Shown here one piece after another: positions 11,634 to 25,100 of a stretch of DNA of 64,000 bases. This DNA is from Linnemannia hyalina (lineage: Eukaryota; Mortierellomycota; Mortierellomycetes; Mortierellales; Mortierellaceae), in the NCBI GenBank assembly GCA_019671135.1, contig JAHRHY010000008.1:1984001-2048000 (forward strand), written 5' to 3'. The notes beneath the pieces were generated by a model. It saw only the letters and a list, made by a program, of their open reading frames with translations. It was not told the DNA's origin and did no database searches. A program made the translations under genes and the position numbers. Each line of letters begins with the position of its first letter. Position 1 is the first letter of the stretch.

Positions 11634-14600
11634 TGTGTTTGTGTTGGGAGAAGAGAGGAGGGAGAAGGAGGAAGGTGGTGAGATGGAGAGAGAAGGGGAG
11701 AGTGGGGAGGGTAAAGAGGAGTGTGGAGGGATGATGGAAGGGTTGATATGGATTGAGCTGTTGAGAGTGAGGTGTGCCTTTGCTGAAGAGGTGGAGGGTG
11801 GAGGGAAGGTATAAGAAGACAAAGGAGAGGAAGAGGACATAGTGAAGAAGAGAAGAAGGGAAGGAAATAAAAAGGGAATGAAATATGCGATTGGCCAACT
11901 ACTCTATCTAGTGAGGGGCAAAGCAGACAACGGCCAAATGGTGGTGGTGGTGGTTGGGCGGTGGTATTGTGGAGGGAGAGATATGTCCGGGATGGATAGG
12001 ATAGGATAGGATTGTACAGATGGTGTGTATGAGGGAGGAGGAGGATGTGGCAAAGAGACAAAACAAACAAAGTGTAGATCCAATCCAAGTAATATGAAAT
12101 AATATAAAATAATAATAAAAAAAAGGAGAGCGTTTGGTTTGATGATAATGACGATGGTGGTGGTGGTGGTGGTGGTGGTGGTGGTAAAGGAGCAGCGGGT
12201 AAAGGTGAGCGAGATAGTGGTTGAGAGAGGCGCGCGGGCTGCAGGTGTAAGTAAGAAGTACGAAGAGGGGTTGAGCTCAGTTATTGGGGGTTGAGAAAGT
12301 AGAAGGTAAGAAGGATGGAACGACGAGAGCGATTGATTTGGGAAAGAAAAATAAGGGTAAAGAGGGTGAGCGAGGAAGAGGAGGAGAAGGATGTATGTGA
12401 GACTGATATTGAGCGAAGAAAGAGAAAAGAGAAGAAGAGGAGAAAAGACGGAGGTAAGGAAGATGAATGGCACTAGGAAGCAAGGAAGAGAAGAAAAGCA
12501 AGGGGATGAAAGAGGGTATATGTGAGTGAGTGAGTGAGTGAGTGAGTGAGTGAGTGAGTGAGTGAGTGAGTGAGTGAGTGAGTGAGTGAGTGAGTGAGGA
12601 GAGTGAGGTATGCAGAGTGGGAGGATGGGTGCTGGTGAAGAGTAAAGAGTAAAGAAGAAGGAAGAAAAGGGGAAAAGAGAGGGAGAGAAGAAGAAGAAGA
12701 AGAAGAAGAAAGGAAAAGAGAGAAGAGAGAAAAGAGAAAGAAGAGAAAGGATCACACAAGCAGCAGAACAAAGAAGCAGAAAACAGGGCATGTGGATGAT
12801 ATGGTTCACATGCACTGCCCTGTTCTTTGTTCTTTACTCACCATCTGCTACATGGGGCAGACAGGGATATCTCTCTTTCTTTTCTTTCACCTTCTTCACT
12901 CTCCTCCTCCGACTGGATTCCTTTCAATGACCAATCCCAATGGTACCATGGACAGACGATCCATGAATGGCGCATTCAAATCTCAGATACCCATCCCATC
13001 CAAATGGTGTTCCTGCAAAGAAAGAACGTCGTCGTTCTATTGTTCACGTCCAAAGAGAATCAAAGCGAAACGAGGCGAAGAAGGGAGGGGACCCTGATCA
13101 CACTGACCAGACCAGGGCTCACTCAACCAATTTTCCTTTCCTTTTCCCTTCTTCTGTTACTCATGGTCGGTCCCCTGTCAGCCTCTTGTTTTTTTTGTGT
13201 TCGCGTCTCTCTCTCTCTCTCTCTCTCAACTTTTTAGCACCAAAACAAAACACTCACCTTCCCTCAATCTCGTCATCGCCTAATCCGCATGGTCCGTCGA
13301 CTCACACCACTCTCACCCTCAATATCAACAACGAGTGAGTAGGGGCTTGCTTGCGGATTTGGCTGTACCTCCCTGCCTTACAAAACGGAATGGGAAAAAA
13401 CAACAATCTCTTGATGGCTGGTTGGCTCATGCTTGTGTTCCTGCAGAAACTGTGGATAGATGTCGGCAGTGTGTGGGTGTGCCCAATGCCTACTTTTCCG
13501 CGGCAGACGGACAGCTATCCCGCACACCCTCGTGCTCGCCCTTTTCCACTTTCCCCTTGCTTACTCGCCCTGTTTCCTTTCCCATCCGCACCTTTGTTGT
13601 CGTTCACCCAATCGCTTGATGGAGTGTGCGCATGGTTTACGTTTCCTCCTGTCGTGCCACTTTCCGCTTTGTTTGTGCTTGGCATAATCAAAAACAATTG
13701 CCAATCTCCTGTGCCTGAAAGAAACTCCATCTAACCCTTCCCATTACCAGTGCACAACAAGGAAGAAAAACACTCACACTCCTATTTCCCTAAAACCACG
13801 TCCGCCCTAAATGTTCATCCCACTCCCTTTCTACCTCTCCCCCCATTTTGCCTTTCCTTATGCTGACTGAGCACTGCGTTCAAAAACGACGTATCACACA
13901 AGCAGCAGCGACCGTTGATGGTCCAATTGGCCTTACATCCTCTTTTCATTTACTCCTCATTCTTTAGCTCCTTCTTCTCCAACCCCCTTTCTCTACCTCA
14001 CACTCCAATCCCTTCTCTCGCGTCTCTCAAGTCTGTGCCTGTCTGTCAGTCTGTCTGCCACTTCAATCTAAAGAAAACCCCCTGGTTTTTTCATTCCAAA
14101 ATCCCAACACACGAAAATCGAAGCTTTTCCCTTCACAGCCCCTGTCTCGCTCATCTACATCCATCAATCTTTCCCTTCCCCTCCATCGTGTTTCCCCTCT
14201 CCCCAAGCTTTTCTTCTTTCCAACCCAACAGACCCTTACGCCCTTTTTTTTTTTTCCTTCCTTGCCACCGAACTAACTAAGATGATCCCGTACGCATAAT
14301 AACAACACCGCTTTTATTATTCATGCACTTCCCCTGCCGCTGTTATTTTTAAAACACGTCCGTCCGTCCATATTTTATTTTCCGGAGACAAAGAAAAAAA
14401 CAAGGGAGTGAAAGGATGTGCCAAGTACCAACAACCAAATAAGATGGTCCGCATCCATACAACAGAGAGATAGAGAAAAAAAAAAAAGTCAAAGGAGAGG
14501 ATACAGTTTTATTTGTGTCAGCCTCTCTTTTTGTCTACCCGTCCGTCCGCGCGAAACAAAGTAAGTAAGCCCAAGAAAGTCCACCCATTGCGGCCAAAGG

Positions 14601-14761
14601 GAATCAAGCAAGGAAGGAAAAAAAAAAAAAAAAAAAATAGGGCGGAGAAGAAAAAAAAGGTTTTGATACAGTACATGACATGCAAGATGATGACTACACC
14701 TTCATCCTCCCCTTTGCTCACCTACCCACCAACTCCAATTCGGGCTGCATAGCTTCCATAC
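11634..14761. other. 3.1-kb repeat-rich intergenic region
   Basis: The left part (11640-12760) is almost pure purine on the + strand and carries (GGT)n at about 12155-12184 and a (TGAG)n array. This is the CT-rich upstream region of the minus-strand gene that starts at 11633. The right part (12830-14700) is pyrimidine-rich on the + strand, with a (TC) run near 13206-13228 and A runs at 14470 and 14620. The open frames crossing it are poly-Ser, poly-Leu or poly-Phe translations. I see no gene. Confidence 0.55.
12523..12598. repeat. (TGAG)n tetranucleotide microsatellite
   Basis: Nineteen uninterrupted TGAG units. On the minus strand it would translate as repeated LTHS, which explains the long spurious hydrophobic open frames here. 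Confidence 0.97.
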
Positions 14762-17724
14762 TTAGACGGCTGGCACAGGCGCTACACCACCAAGGGTTCC
14801 CGAGAATCGCAGCAACCCACCTTCCTTGGAAATGGCGACCAAAGCGGGGCCGTGTCCGACAACCCGTGCGCGTGCAGGGCCATCCAAGTCATACCCGACA
14901 TACTCTCTCAGTACCTGGACTGTCGTCTCGCCTTGGATCGGCTTTGTCTCGTACACTCCACTATCCTCTATCATGTTAATCAATGTCGCACAGTTTGAAG
15001 GGAAGCAAAGAGGAAGTAAACATGAGCATGTTGGTTTAGTTTGATTACGATGGAGAGAGAAGGAGAGGTCGCCCCATGATATTTGTCATCGCCAAGAGAA
15101 AAAACATAACGGCTTGTGGGCGTGTACGACCATCCTCCCTCTCGCTTCTCTTGAGCAAACCCCAAAAACAAGTTACACACTGTATCTCAACACTACAACG
15201 TGCGTGAATACATAAGAAAACATATCTCTCCCTCATGACACAACTCTATTGTTTCCTCCTCCTTCAAAAAGTCACTCGCACATCTCATCCACTCTCCGAA
15301 AAAAAAAGAAGACTTACCACACCCAATGATAAGTCCAGGACAGTTCTGGCCAGAAGTCAAGGCCGATGACGATGACGAGGGAGCACTGACGACAATGCTA
15401 GAGATGCCCGCCGTGCCACGTTGGAACCTATTCAGCACCTGACTATTGATTCCATGTCAACGGTCATGACAACACAAGGAAAAGAAGAAAAAATCGCGCA
15501 AGCATTCCTTCGTGGTTAGGATAGCATGAGATCGGTCGACAGATCATTTTCTCTCTCTCCACAAACAAGACCGAAAAATCGCTCGTAGAAGTCGGAACGA
15601 ACGAAATCGGCGGTGTTTGTCATTTTTCCTCTCATGAGAACCAACTAGTCGGAGTAGCAACAACTTACTCTGTCTTGCGGATATCAAAGATCTCAACGAC
15701 ACCCTCTGACGTTCCAGAGACCACAAGCGAATGCTGGGCAGAGTAAGCGCATGCCCGTAATGGGGCCTTGTTATATGACTTGCGTTGGAACGCCTATTTA
15801 GAATGTCAATGAACGAGGATCAATTGTCAATGATTCGGGACTATAGGACCACACATAAAATACGGCGACATGTTCATATCCCTGGAGCTTTACCTCTTCT
15901 GACGCCCGCACATCGAGTCCATAGAGTGTACCGTTTTCAGAAGCAGCAATCACCAGCTTTCCATCCGTGCCCACCTCCTTTGGATCTATTAATGGGTTTG
16001 CGAGAGTCGCGTCAGGGGATATTAGCATAGGGAGCTTTCCTGCATATTGAAGTGCTGATCCATTAAATCGACGCCACTAATTCTTTTCTCGAATCCTTAC
16101 CAAGAGCAAGGCTAGTTTTGACGGTGGACTCCCACGAGTCCAGTGCAATAGCGTTCACGCGACCCTCGTGCTGCGACAATGTCCTGATCGTCGTTCCTGA
16201 AGCCACCTCCCACAGCTTTACCGTTCCATCATTTGACGACGCTATCAAAGGGTCCATGGGGAGATATCGGTTAGGGGAGCATTCTCAACCTGTGTGCTGG
16301 TCCGTGAATTAGCAATGAGTATGAAGGGAGTAGCTTACAGACAACGTTCCGTCCACGTTCGATAATGGCAGTATCCGTGATGGCTATTTGGCAGAGATGT
16401 CACAGTCAAAATCGTTCAGTTAGCTATGATCTGCCGACTTGATGCATGGCCATAACAACGATTATGAATGAAGAGAGCAATCAACTTACGTTTGGTGTGG
16501 CCCTTCATGGCGACTGGACAGCTTCCATCAAGTACGGACCAAACCTTGAGCAAGAAATCGCCTCCACCACTCAGCACGACTATTGGTTGAAAAAAATAAT
16601 ATTGGAATTAATAACACGTCCAATTTTCCCATGGTATTCATTCCCGCAGATAACATACATCCAGGTCAAAACGAAACACTGTTCTTCCTGGAACTGTACC
16701 TTGCCCGGAAGGGAAGAAGCGGCATGTGTTGACGTATTGGATGTGCGCTTTCAATTCTTGCTATATGACCATGTCAACGACGACAAAAAAAAAAGAAGAG
16801 TTGCAATCAGTCGTCTGTGCCCTGAAATGCTAAGGACGATATGCTTGCGATGCCACATTTTTCCTATTCAGAGTAGAGTGTTCATCCTGACTTACTGTAA
16901 TTCGTCCCGACTCTGTCTCGCCAATCCTCAAAGTACCATCCTCAGATCCTGTAGCAAACAATGCCCCTTCCGGCGACACATCCATACACGAGATCTATTC
17001 CATTGAAAGCATAAGAGTTAGGCAGAGTTAATTCACGTTCTCTCCTACTACATACATATCTCTCATGATATTCAGGTTTCCTTGCGAAGTAATGGGCTAC
17101 CTTGGCGATATTGGATCGTCGACCGGTTCCATAGACCTCCACTTGGACGTTATCATACTCTGGGATCTTGACCCTGAACGAATACTACAATTAACAGAAG
17201 AATAATAAGGAGGATCACACGTCCGTCAGTGATACATCATCTTCTGATCAGTCCAAGGTCCAGACGTTCGCCGAGATATTGGCTTAAGTGATGTCCAAGA
17301 GTGTGGTGACGATGTCCAGTATCGATCTATTCTCTCCTGTAACAGCGACGTCAATGCAAGCAAGCACGTACGTTGGTGATGGTCTCGAGGATAATACCAT
17401 CATGTCCCGTGAACTGCACTTTCCGATCTTCCACAATAGCGACCTTGGCCGCTCCATGCACCGACGGCGAACCTAACATCCAAAAAAAAATGAAGAATTA
17501 ATATCGAAGTGTTTAATGGATGTTGATTTTTATTATTATTATTATTACCCGGATACTATTTTTTCTTTATTGCGTGTAAAGAAAAGAGGTTTACCTCGCT
17601 TGTAGCAGGAGACCCAGAAGGTACCGGTGCTGTTGAGTCGGAGTGCGTCGGCAATGACATCTGTCCAGTCGGCCTGCACAGTGACCTGAACCAATGCCGT
17701 AGGTGTTGATCCTTCGATTCCCAT
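14762..17724 (-). CDS. RPN14: 26S proteasome assembly chaperone, WD40 protein Rpn14/PAAF1
   Basis: Twelve exons: 17724-17595, 17472-17372, 17184-17056, 16994-16896, 16760-16700, 16579-16490, 16383-16339, 16241-16101, 16039-15894, 15793-15669, 15427-15318 and 14967-14762. All phases close and give 460 residues. The protein resembles animal PAAF1 along its length. It has an N-terminal segment before the repeats, then ISCMDVSPEGALFATGSEDG, HIQYVNTCRFFPSG followed by VVLSGGGDFLLKVWS, ITDTAIIERGRNVVSSSNDG and TVKLWEVASG. PAAF1/Rpn14 binds proteasomal ATPase subunits (the Rpt proteins) and helps to assemble the regulatory particle base in the cytosol and nucleus. The length exceeds human PAAF1 (392) mainly through Ser-rich and loop insertions. 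The first WD unit ends in RIGE where the family usually has a tryptophan. It is divergent from the SLC35F gene, 1.1 kb away. Identity is confident; the exact ends of a few short exons are less so. Confidence 0.9.
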
Positions 17725-18854
17725 TTTGTGTTCTGCGTGAAGTGGTTGCTATATGTGAATGAGAGGGTGTATTGAAAAGAGAGGTGAGAAAGAGAAAGGA
17801 GCCAGTCAGTCGAGAGAGAAGGTGAAGGTGTCAGAAAGCTGAGGGGTGTGTTGCGTAAGTGTCGTCTCGGTTGGCCGAAGCGTTTTTTTCTCTTTCATTC
17901 TTTCGCGCGTGAAGGCGTGGTTGTGACTGCTTGCACAAGGAATTACGAAGAAACGTTTTTTTTCGCCCAAAGTTCTTCAGAAGACAAAGCACATAAAGAC
18001 GGCGGACAGAAGAGCTCCGTTTACGCTTGGGCGTCGATCGTGATCATGCGCGACTCGACTCGCACTCTCTTCCTTCCTGCGCTTCTACCTAACAAACACA
18101 TGTAACTTTTTCCTTCGTTTTTGTTGTTTTGCAACTGCATGAGCCTAGAGGATTGATGCTCTGGAACGTAGCAAAAGGTAAAAAAAAAAGAGATGAGATG
18201 GTGCATGATATGAATTGGATAGAGAGAGCATAAAGGACAAATAAAAGAGCACAATCAAACCCTTCCCCTTCGATACCGTCAGGAAGTAGCTATGAAGGAG
18301 TGACCAAAGAAGGGGGAATCAGGTCTAGACTGTCAGTCTTCCAACCTTGTTGCTGCAAACAAGGAATAGAGTGCCATCCTCAGCCATGCGATTCGTGAAC
18401 GAGGAGTAAACCATCCATCCAGCCCCATCGGAGATTCATCCCCTTCCTTCTTCCTTAGACTCCTGCAATGAAAAAACTTTTGTTTTCTGCAGAACTTTAT
18501 TGGAACTAAGGGCGCTCACACATGATTCGCTTTATGAGTCCCTATACCCTTGTGGACATACCTGGCAGAATAAACTCCGTCCAACAGCCAACAAATATGA
18601 AAAAAAAACTTCTTCAGACGTCTCTGCCATCTTCGAGCTTGGGGGGAGCCATGGGGAGATGTATATAAAGGAGGGGGATCCGCCATCAGAAATCCGATGG
18701 GCCGCTTTCATCGTCTTTTCACCCCTCCTAAGCCTAAAAGACGTACATCACCATCCCTACTCGTCTCTGAATACCCCTCACGCATTCCATCGACTACCTA
18801 CAACAAAAACAACATCACTAATCAACCATCATCAACATCAACCAAAGAAAAAAA
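17725..18854. other. divergent promoter region between RPN14 and the SLC35F gene
   Basis: This spacer must hold both promoters. A TATA box serves the right-hand gene. No equally clear TATA is seen for RPN14, which fits a housekeeping promoter. No other gene is seen. Confidence 0.6.
18662..18670 (+). promoter_or_regulatory. TATA box of the SLC35F-family gene
   Basis: TATATAAAG, 185 bp before the start codon, followed by a pyrimidine- and CA-rich leader that ends in an A-rich context at the ATG. Position and match are typical of a fungal core promoter. Confidence 0.65.
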
Positions 18855-20430
18855 ATGTCATTCAACACACAGAAACAACCCGACAACACGGACTTGAAGA
18901 TGGAGTTCGAGGAACTGGACCCCGTCCAGCAAGCAAAGCAGGAGGAACAGCTCTATCGCCACCCTGACACTGCCCCTATCTCCTCCACCGTCTCCCCTAC
19001 CGGACAGTCCCAGGACCCTTCGGCCCCCAAGACCTGGAAGCAAAAGCTAACGTTCCTATTCTCGCGCAAGTTTATCACGATTGTGCTGTTGGGTCAGCTG
19101 TTGTCACTGTGTATTACTGCGACGACGATTATGACGACCAAGTTGACGCAGGGTGATAATCCGGTGTCGATTCCTACGACCCAGTCGTTCTTGAACTATT
19201 TGGTTCTGGGTATTGTCTACACCGGTATTACCTTCTCCAAAGTGGGCTTCCGTGGCTGGCTCGAGATCATCCGTCGCCGTGGTCTCTACTGTAAGTTCAT
19301 GTGTTCGGATTGTTTGTACTATTTTCTTCAGGAACAGGTTGATGTGATCAGTGAGACAGGATTGTTTAATAATTTCAGGAACTCACTGTTCCTTATCATC
19401 ACCCACCTCACAAACTCACATTCTTCTTCTTCCTCTGAATAGATATTGTGTTTGCGTTGATTGATGTGGAGGGCAACTACTTCATTGTAAAGGCCTACAA
19501 CTACACTTCGCTTCTCTCGGCAATGCTGCTCGACTCATGGACAATCCCCTGTGTCGTCATCCTCTCCGTCTTTGTCCTCCGCATGCGCTTCCTCCGTCTC
19601 CACTACCTCGGCGTCTTCATCTGTCTCGTCGGCATGGGCTTCCTCGTCTGGTCCGACATGGTCGCCGGCAAGAACTTCCCTGGCTCAGACTACATCAAGG
19701 GAGACCTCTTCTGCATCATCGGAGCCACCTTCTACGCCCTCTCGAACGTCGGACAGGAGTTCTTGGTCAGACAGAGACCTATCTACGAAGTTGTTGGACA
19801 GCTCGGTTTCTGGGGAGCGATTATCAACGGAATCCAGTTGGCTATTCTGGAACGAAACGAGTTGAAGACACTTACTTGGACTGGGGAAGTTGTCGGGTAC
19901 ATTATTGGCTTTGATATCGCCATGTTCTTGATGTACTCTGTTGCGCCTATCCTGTTGAGGTTGAGCTCTGCGACTTTCTTCAACCTTTCGTTGTTGACCA
20001 GTGACTTTTATGGACTCCTCTTTGGCCTCTTCCTCTTCCAGTCCAAGGTAACATTCAAACGCGTCTCTCTTGTGTTCTGTCCTACTATGTTTTCTAGAGA
20101 TCGTGACATTAGCGAGACTATGATCGCTAACCGCTTCTTTTTCTATCTTTCAATTGCCTCGAAAACCCATTCAATCCATTTTTCCCGCCCTCTCTCCCAT
20201 TCCGCTCCCACCTATCCATCTACAAAAACCATATCCAAAAAAAATAGATCAACGAGCTGTACCCGATCGCATACGTCCTGATCATCATCGGAATCATCAT
20301 CTACAACATCCGCGAAGCCCCCGAGCCTCAGTTCAAGCCCGTCCTCAAAGATCAATCTGACCAGGAAGTCGAGGACCAAGAGACAAAGGAAAAGGCTGCC
20401 ATCGCAGGCGATAACTCCACCATGGCCTAA
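18855..20430 (+). CDS. SLC35F1/F2-family (DUF914) membrane transporter
   Basis: Exons 18855-19290, 19443-20047 and 20248-20430 give 407 residues, close to human SLC35F1. A polar cytosolic N terminus of about 65 residues precedes the membrane region. About ten hydrophobic segments follow, including FITIVLLGQLLSLCITATT, GVFICLVGMGFLVWSDM and YPIAYVLIIIGIIIYNI. Between them are family-like loops such as DVEGNYFIVKAYNYTSLLSA, LLDSWTIPCV and GDLFCIIGATFYALSNVGQE. The tail is acidic and cytosolic. SLC35F proteins belong to the drug/metabolite transporter superfamily; their substrates are poorly defined, so none is assigned. A TATA box lies 185 bp upstream. Both introns have AATAG acceptors. Confidence 0.9.
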
Positions 20431-22166
20431 TTGGTGCATCTTTGTTATTTTTTGTGTCTTGTATTTTTTTGCACAAGCACGAAACCCCTGCTTTCGTAAC
20501 CCTTTTTTTTTCCTCTGTTCTTTTTTTTTCTTGCGTTCTTGTTCTTTTCTTTTCTTACTGCTTTACTTTGGTCTTTTGACTCGGTCGTGGAATGCATAGA
20601 TGGTGAAGGTGTGAGGTCCCCCCCCCTCGTAGGGCCATCACATCTTTTCCTGTTTTTCTTGCATGACATCATCCTTTTTTCTTTTTTGTTTGTTGTTTCG
20701 TTCTTTGTTGGTTGTTCTCGCCTATTTTTTCTGTTCTTGTTTGTTGGTCTCTTTTTTTTTGCTACCCTTTTTTTTTCTTGTCAGTCTGTCCATCTCGATG
20801 ATTTTGTCGTGGGGATTTTGAGAAGAATGGAAGGAGAGTACTTTTCTACAGCAAACAAGTTCAAAAGGGCGCGTGTATGGTTGGAACCCAGTCTACCTTT
20901 GTTGTTCCCCGCCCCCCTCCTCCTTTTCTTTGGATGTGTGTGTTTTTTTTCAATTAGACAAAGCTTTATCGGTCTGACCGAATCGCTACGACGACCTTGA
21001 TTAATTCCTTTTTTTTCCTTTCTTTTATGAACGAGTATTGGTTACTTGTTTGTCAAAACGATGTCTTTGGGCAAAAAAACACAATAGTAAATAAACAAAC
21101 AATGGGATAACGATAACATAACAAAAAAAAAAAAAAGAGGCAGTTCTTGAAGTTGTAAGCAATTATTGAACACTGAGAAAACCATGAGGCGACGGGAATA
21201 TTGCTGATTCATGAGCAACAAAAATGAACTAAATGCGTTTGCATGTAGTCGTTTGGACTGAGGAATGGAGTTTGTTTGTTGTGGGTGTGTGTTATGTGGC
21301 AACTTGTGAGCTTCGTTTTTTTTTTGCGCCCCGAGGGAGACTGTAAACTGAGTAAAGAAAAAACGATGCTTCAGCGTGAAAAGGAAAGATGAAAAAAACA
21401 AGAGGACGAAGTGGACGAAGAGGAGGAGAAAGCGATGGGACGAGCGAACGGGAAGAGGCGGCTGACGCGCCTGAGCGCCAGGGGTCGAGCGAGGAAAAGA
21501 AGGGAGGGAAGGGAAGGGAAGGAAAGGGAAGAAGCACAGGAAATGTAGGGCGGGTCGAGGAATAGGGCAAGGGGAGGGAAGAGGAGGAGAAGAGCGAGAA
21601 CAAGAAAAGAAAAAAGGAGTGTGTGTGTACTGTACTGTGATCCGTGCCTGGGCCTGTCCCTGGATTTCAATCTCTTCCTTTGTGATTTTGCACTACAGTA
21701 CATTGCAAATGACGAACAACTGTGAGAGAGTATGCGACGCGATTGCATAACGGAATGAGAGTACGAATGCTATTTTTTCGTCTGTTTGCGGTGTGATGTG
21801 GTAAGATGGGAGGATGTGCGCATTGGACACCTATCAGCCCGCATCTCCCTTCAAACTTTGAACTTTCACTCGAACCTTTTTCCCACCCATATCATAAACC
21901 TCTTTCCTGACATTCTTCTTGACTTTCTATAAAACCTTCAGTGTCTCTCCCTCGATTTTCTTTTTCTTCTCTCTTCACCCAAACCTATCGTTCTTTATTT
22001 ATTTATCTTTTACTTTCAATCGTCACCCTCACATTTTTCGCTCCACAAAAACACTCCCACGCTCCTTTTCTTCTCTTTTCTTCTTTTCTTCTTTTCTTCT
22101 TTTCTTTTCTTGTTCATTCTTTACGCTTCATCTTTTCTTTCTCACTCTTTCTGCTCAAACAAAAAA
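20431..22166. other. intergenic, T-rich then purine-rich, promoter of the GH36 gene at the right end
   Basis: The first part is T-rich 3' flank of the transporter gene. From about 21360 to 21610 the + strand is purine-rich. From about 21840 to 22150 it is strongly CT-rich, as in the leaders of other genes here. No convincing exon was found on either strand. Confidence 0.55.
21928..21934 (+). promoter_or_regulatory. TATA box of the GH36 gene
   Basis: TATAAAA about 233 bp upstream of the start codon and immediately before a long CT-rich leader. Confidence 0.55.
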
Positions 22167-25100
22167 ATGACAGAGCATTTGCATTTGCCTGCGGGTCCAT
22201 GGACCTCTGAGGAGATCTTCCGCGCAATATCAACCCATCCCCTCGAGATCAAGACCGCCTACTCTGTCCTCGTCGCACCTCCCGCCCCAATCACCCCTCT
22301 CCAATCACCTCCATCATCCTCCTCTTCCTCCCGTACACCCCCCGCCTCCTCTTCCTCCAACAGAAGTCTCTCATCCGCCGCGACACCACCGCCAGGCCCC
22401 CCACGCCGTCGTGAAGTCCAGCAACGCGTCACCCTCCGCGAGAACGAGACCAAAACTCTCTATCTCACGCAGGCTTTCTCGCAGCATTTCACAGATATCG
22501 AATCGGCCCATAATGCCGCCCTGTTGAATGCTCAGCAGTACCAGCACCGCCAGTTGAGGAGCCTCAGTTCCAGGACGAGGTCCAAGTCTGGCTCTGGACC
22601 CGATTTGACGCTGCTCCCGGTTGCGCCTCCACCTGCCTCGTTGGTTACGTTGCAGGTCTCGAGTTCTACGACCCGGTTGTCGGAGAGGAGCGCTGTTCGC
22701 ACCATCGAGTTGTCTATTACCCCGTCTCTTGACGCGGCTGACACGCACATCTCGGATGTCATTACGCTCAAGTCTCTGACGGCGAGACATATAAGGTTGC
22801 CGCTGGAGGGGAAGAGCGCCTTGGCAAACGGGTACCAGTCCTGGAGCACATCCTACCTCGGTGCAGATGAGACCACCGTCTTTGAGAACCCCAACTGGTT
22901 ATACCACGAGCTGACCAAGTTGGCCTCGGGGTCTGATCGTCATATCTTTGAGTACCCTGCTGCCAAGGGCATGTTACACTCGAATGTGGTTACTACCTTG
23001 AGGGACAAGTGCCTGGACCCCAACCGCATTCCTCCTTCGCCCGCCGTTGCTAATGCTGCTGCTGCTTCTGCCTTGAAGGCTGCTATCAACCCCTTGTCGG
23101 TTAAATCCCCGGCCACACCTGCGAGCACTCCGCTCACCTCGCGCAACAGCACTCTGAATGGCAAGGCCGCCGTCACCAACAACAGCAGCACTGGAAGCAG
23201 CACCGGACCCCCCACCAGCGGTAACAGCACCAAGGCGCACGACACCAAGAAGGACGACGTTGAAGAGAAGAGGGAGTTTGAGCCTCGACCTGAGGAGTTG
23301 GTCCTCCTTGGATCACTGTCGGAGGACAAGGCTTACTCGTACTTCCTCATGGATACCAACCGTGATTCCCTCACCATCCTCCAGGACTGTAAGGGCAAAA
23401 AGGTACAGTCAAATTCAATTGTTCACTTGTCTAGATTATGGCAATCCACATATTTCTCTTTTCTTGGTTTGGTTTGGGTTTTTATTTTATTTGCTTACGA
23501 CGTCAGATCCGCCTTTCTGTCAAACCATTCCCCAGAGGGTGTTCAATCTCGTTATCCATGCCACAACTTTATTTTTTTATTATTTTCTAGCGCGTCTTTT
23601 TCTTATTTTATTCTTTTGGTCCTTCTGGTCCTTCTGTATCCCACATAATCGTCCAATACGAAAGCACCATAAACTAAACGTGCCATGTCCTTCCTTTTTT
23701 TTTCTCACGTAACCCTCCCACTTTTGCTTCCCCCCTCCAAAAAAACAGCTCAAGGCAAACGGCGAGAAATGGGTCATGAAAACATTCATCACCTGGGACA
23801 CCAAAGACACCGCCGTCTGGGACGCATACGCCGCAACATGGACCTCCCACCTCGGCGACCGTCGCGCCATCCGCAACTCGCTCACTCACCAGCTCTCGGG
23901 TTGGACATCCTGGTACCTCCATTACGAAAACATTAACGAGCAGATTATTCATCAGAATCTGGAGCATTATGCGTCGACCTCGAGCCATCATGAGCACCAT
24001 GCGAGGTTGGAACATGTCCATGGGGGCAAGAGGGAGTGGCCTGGGAAGGTGTTCCAGATTGATGATGGGTATACGACGGTCGGGGACTGGTTGGATTATG
24101 ATAGGAGCAAGTTCCCTGGGGGCATGGAGGCTATTGCGAGGGCGATTCGGGAGAAGGGTCTGACCCCAGGGATTTGGTTGGCGCCGTTTTTGGTGTCGAA
24201 AAAGTCCAAGATTGCGAGGGATAAGCCCCATTGGTTGGCACAGCAGCCTTGGCCGCCTACGTCGAACCGTCGCGATGGAACCAGCAACGATGGGGATGAT
24301 TCGGATGATGATCTGAGTGGCCTTGGATGCTGTGGAGGTGGTATCAACACCGGTCGTCCTGGGTCCTCTCGCCCCGTCCACGCCCACCCTGCCTTCTCTG
24401 TCGGTGCTTATCTGTTGGATCTCGAGAACCCTGAAGTCCGTGAGTACCTCGCCAACGTCTTCCGAGTTATCGTCCAAGAATGGGGCTTCAAGATGCTCAA
24501 GCTCGATTTCCTCTTTGGCGCCGCCCTCCTAGCCCGGAACGGTAAAACCCGCGGTCAACTCATGTACGAAGCCATGCAAATGGTTCGCGACTGGGCCGGT
24601 CCTGACACCATCCTCCTTGGCTGCGGTGTCCCCCTCGGTGCGAGCTTCAACCTCGTCGATTTCTGTCGGATCGGCTCAGATGTCGGACCCGAATGGGACA
24701 CAATGCAACGCTACTTCCATGACCGCGAATACATCTCCTGCAAGAACTCCCTCACCTCGACCTTATCCCGGTGGGCATTGTCCGGCCGGTTCTTTGGGAA
24801 CGACCCAGACGTCTACTTTATCCGGGACTGGAAGATGGGTCTCAACATCACCGAGCGCCGCACTCTAATCCTCCTCAACCATCTCCTGGGCCACCTCGTC
24901 TTCACATCCGACTACATGGACCCCACAAAACTGAACGACGACCAGAAGCGCGTCCTGGACTCCTTCTTCCCCTGGCCATCAACCCCAGGATCCATCGACC
25001 ACCCCTCTACCCACTCGATCCACCCCCTGGACCCACCCAAGATCATCCGCGTCCTCCAACCCAACCCCACCGTCAAGGACCTCTACCTCATCCAAGTCGC

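Noticed and set aside
11904..12815. A 303-codon minus-strand frame rich in Phe, Leu, Ser and LTHS repeats
   Set aside because: It is the translation of the (TGAG)n, (GGT)n and purine tracts. The protein would be pure low complexity with no start context or splice structure.
20539..21000. A 153-codon + strand frame after the SLC35F gene
   Set aside because: Phe-rich translation of T runs in a 3' flank.
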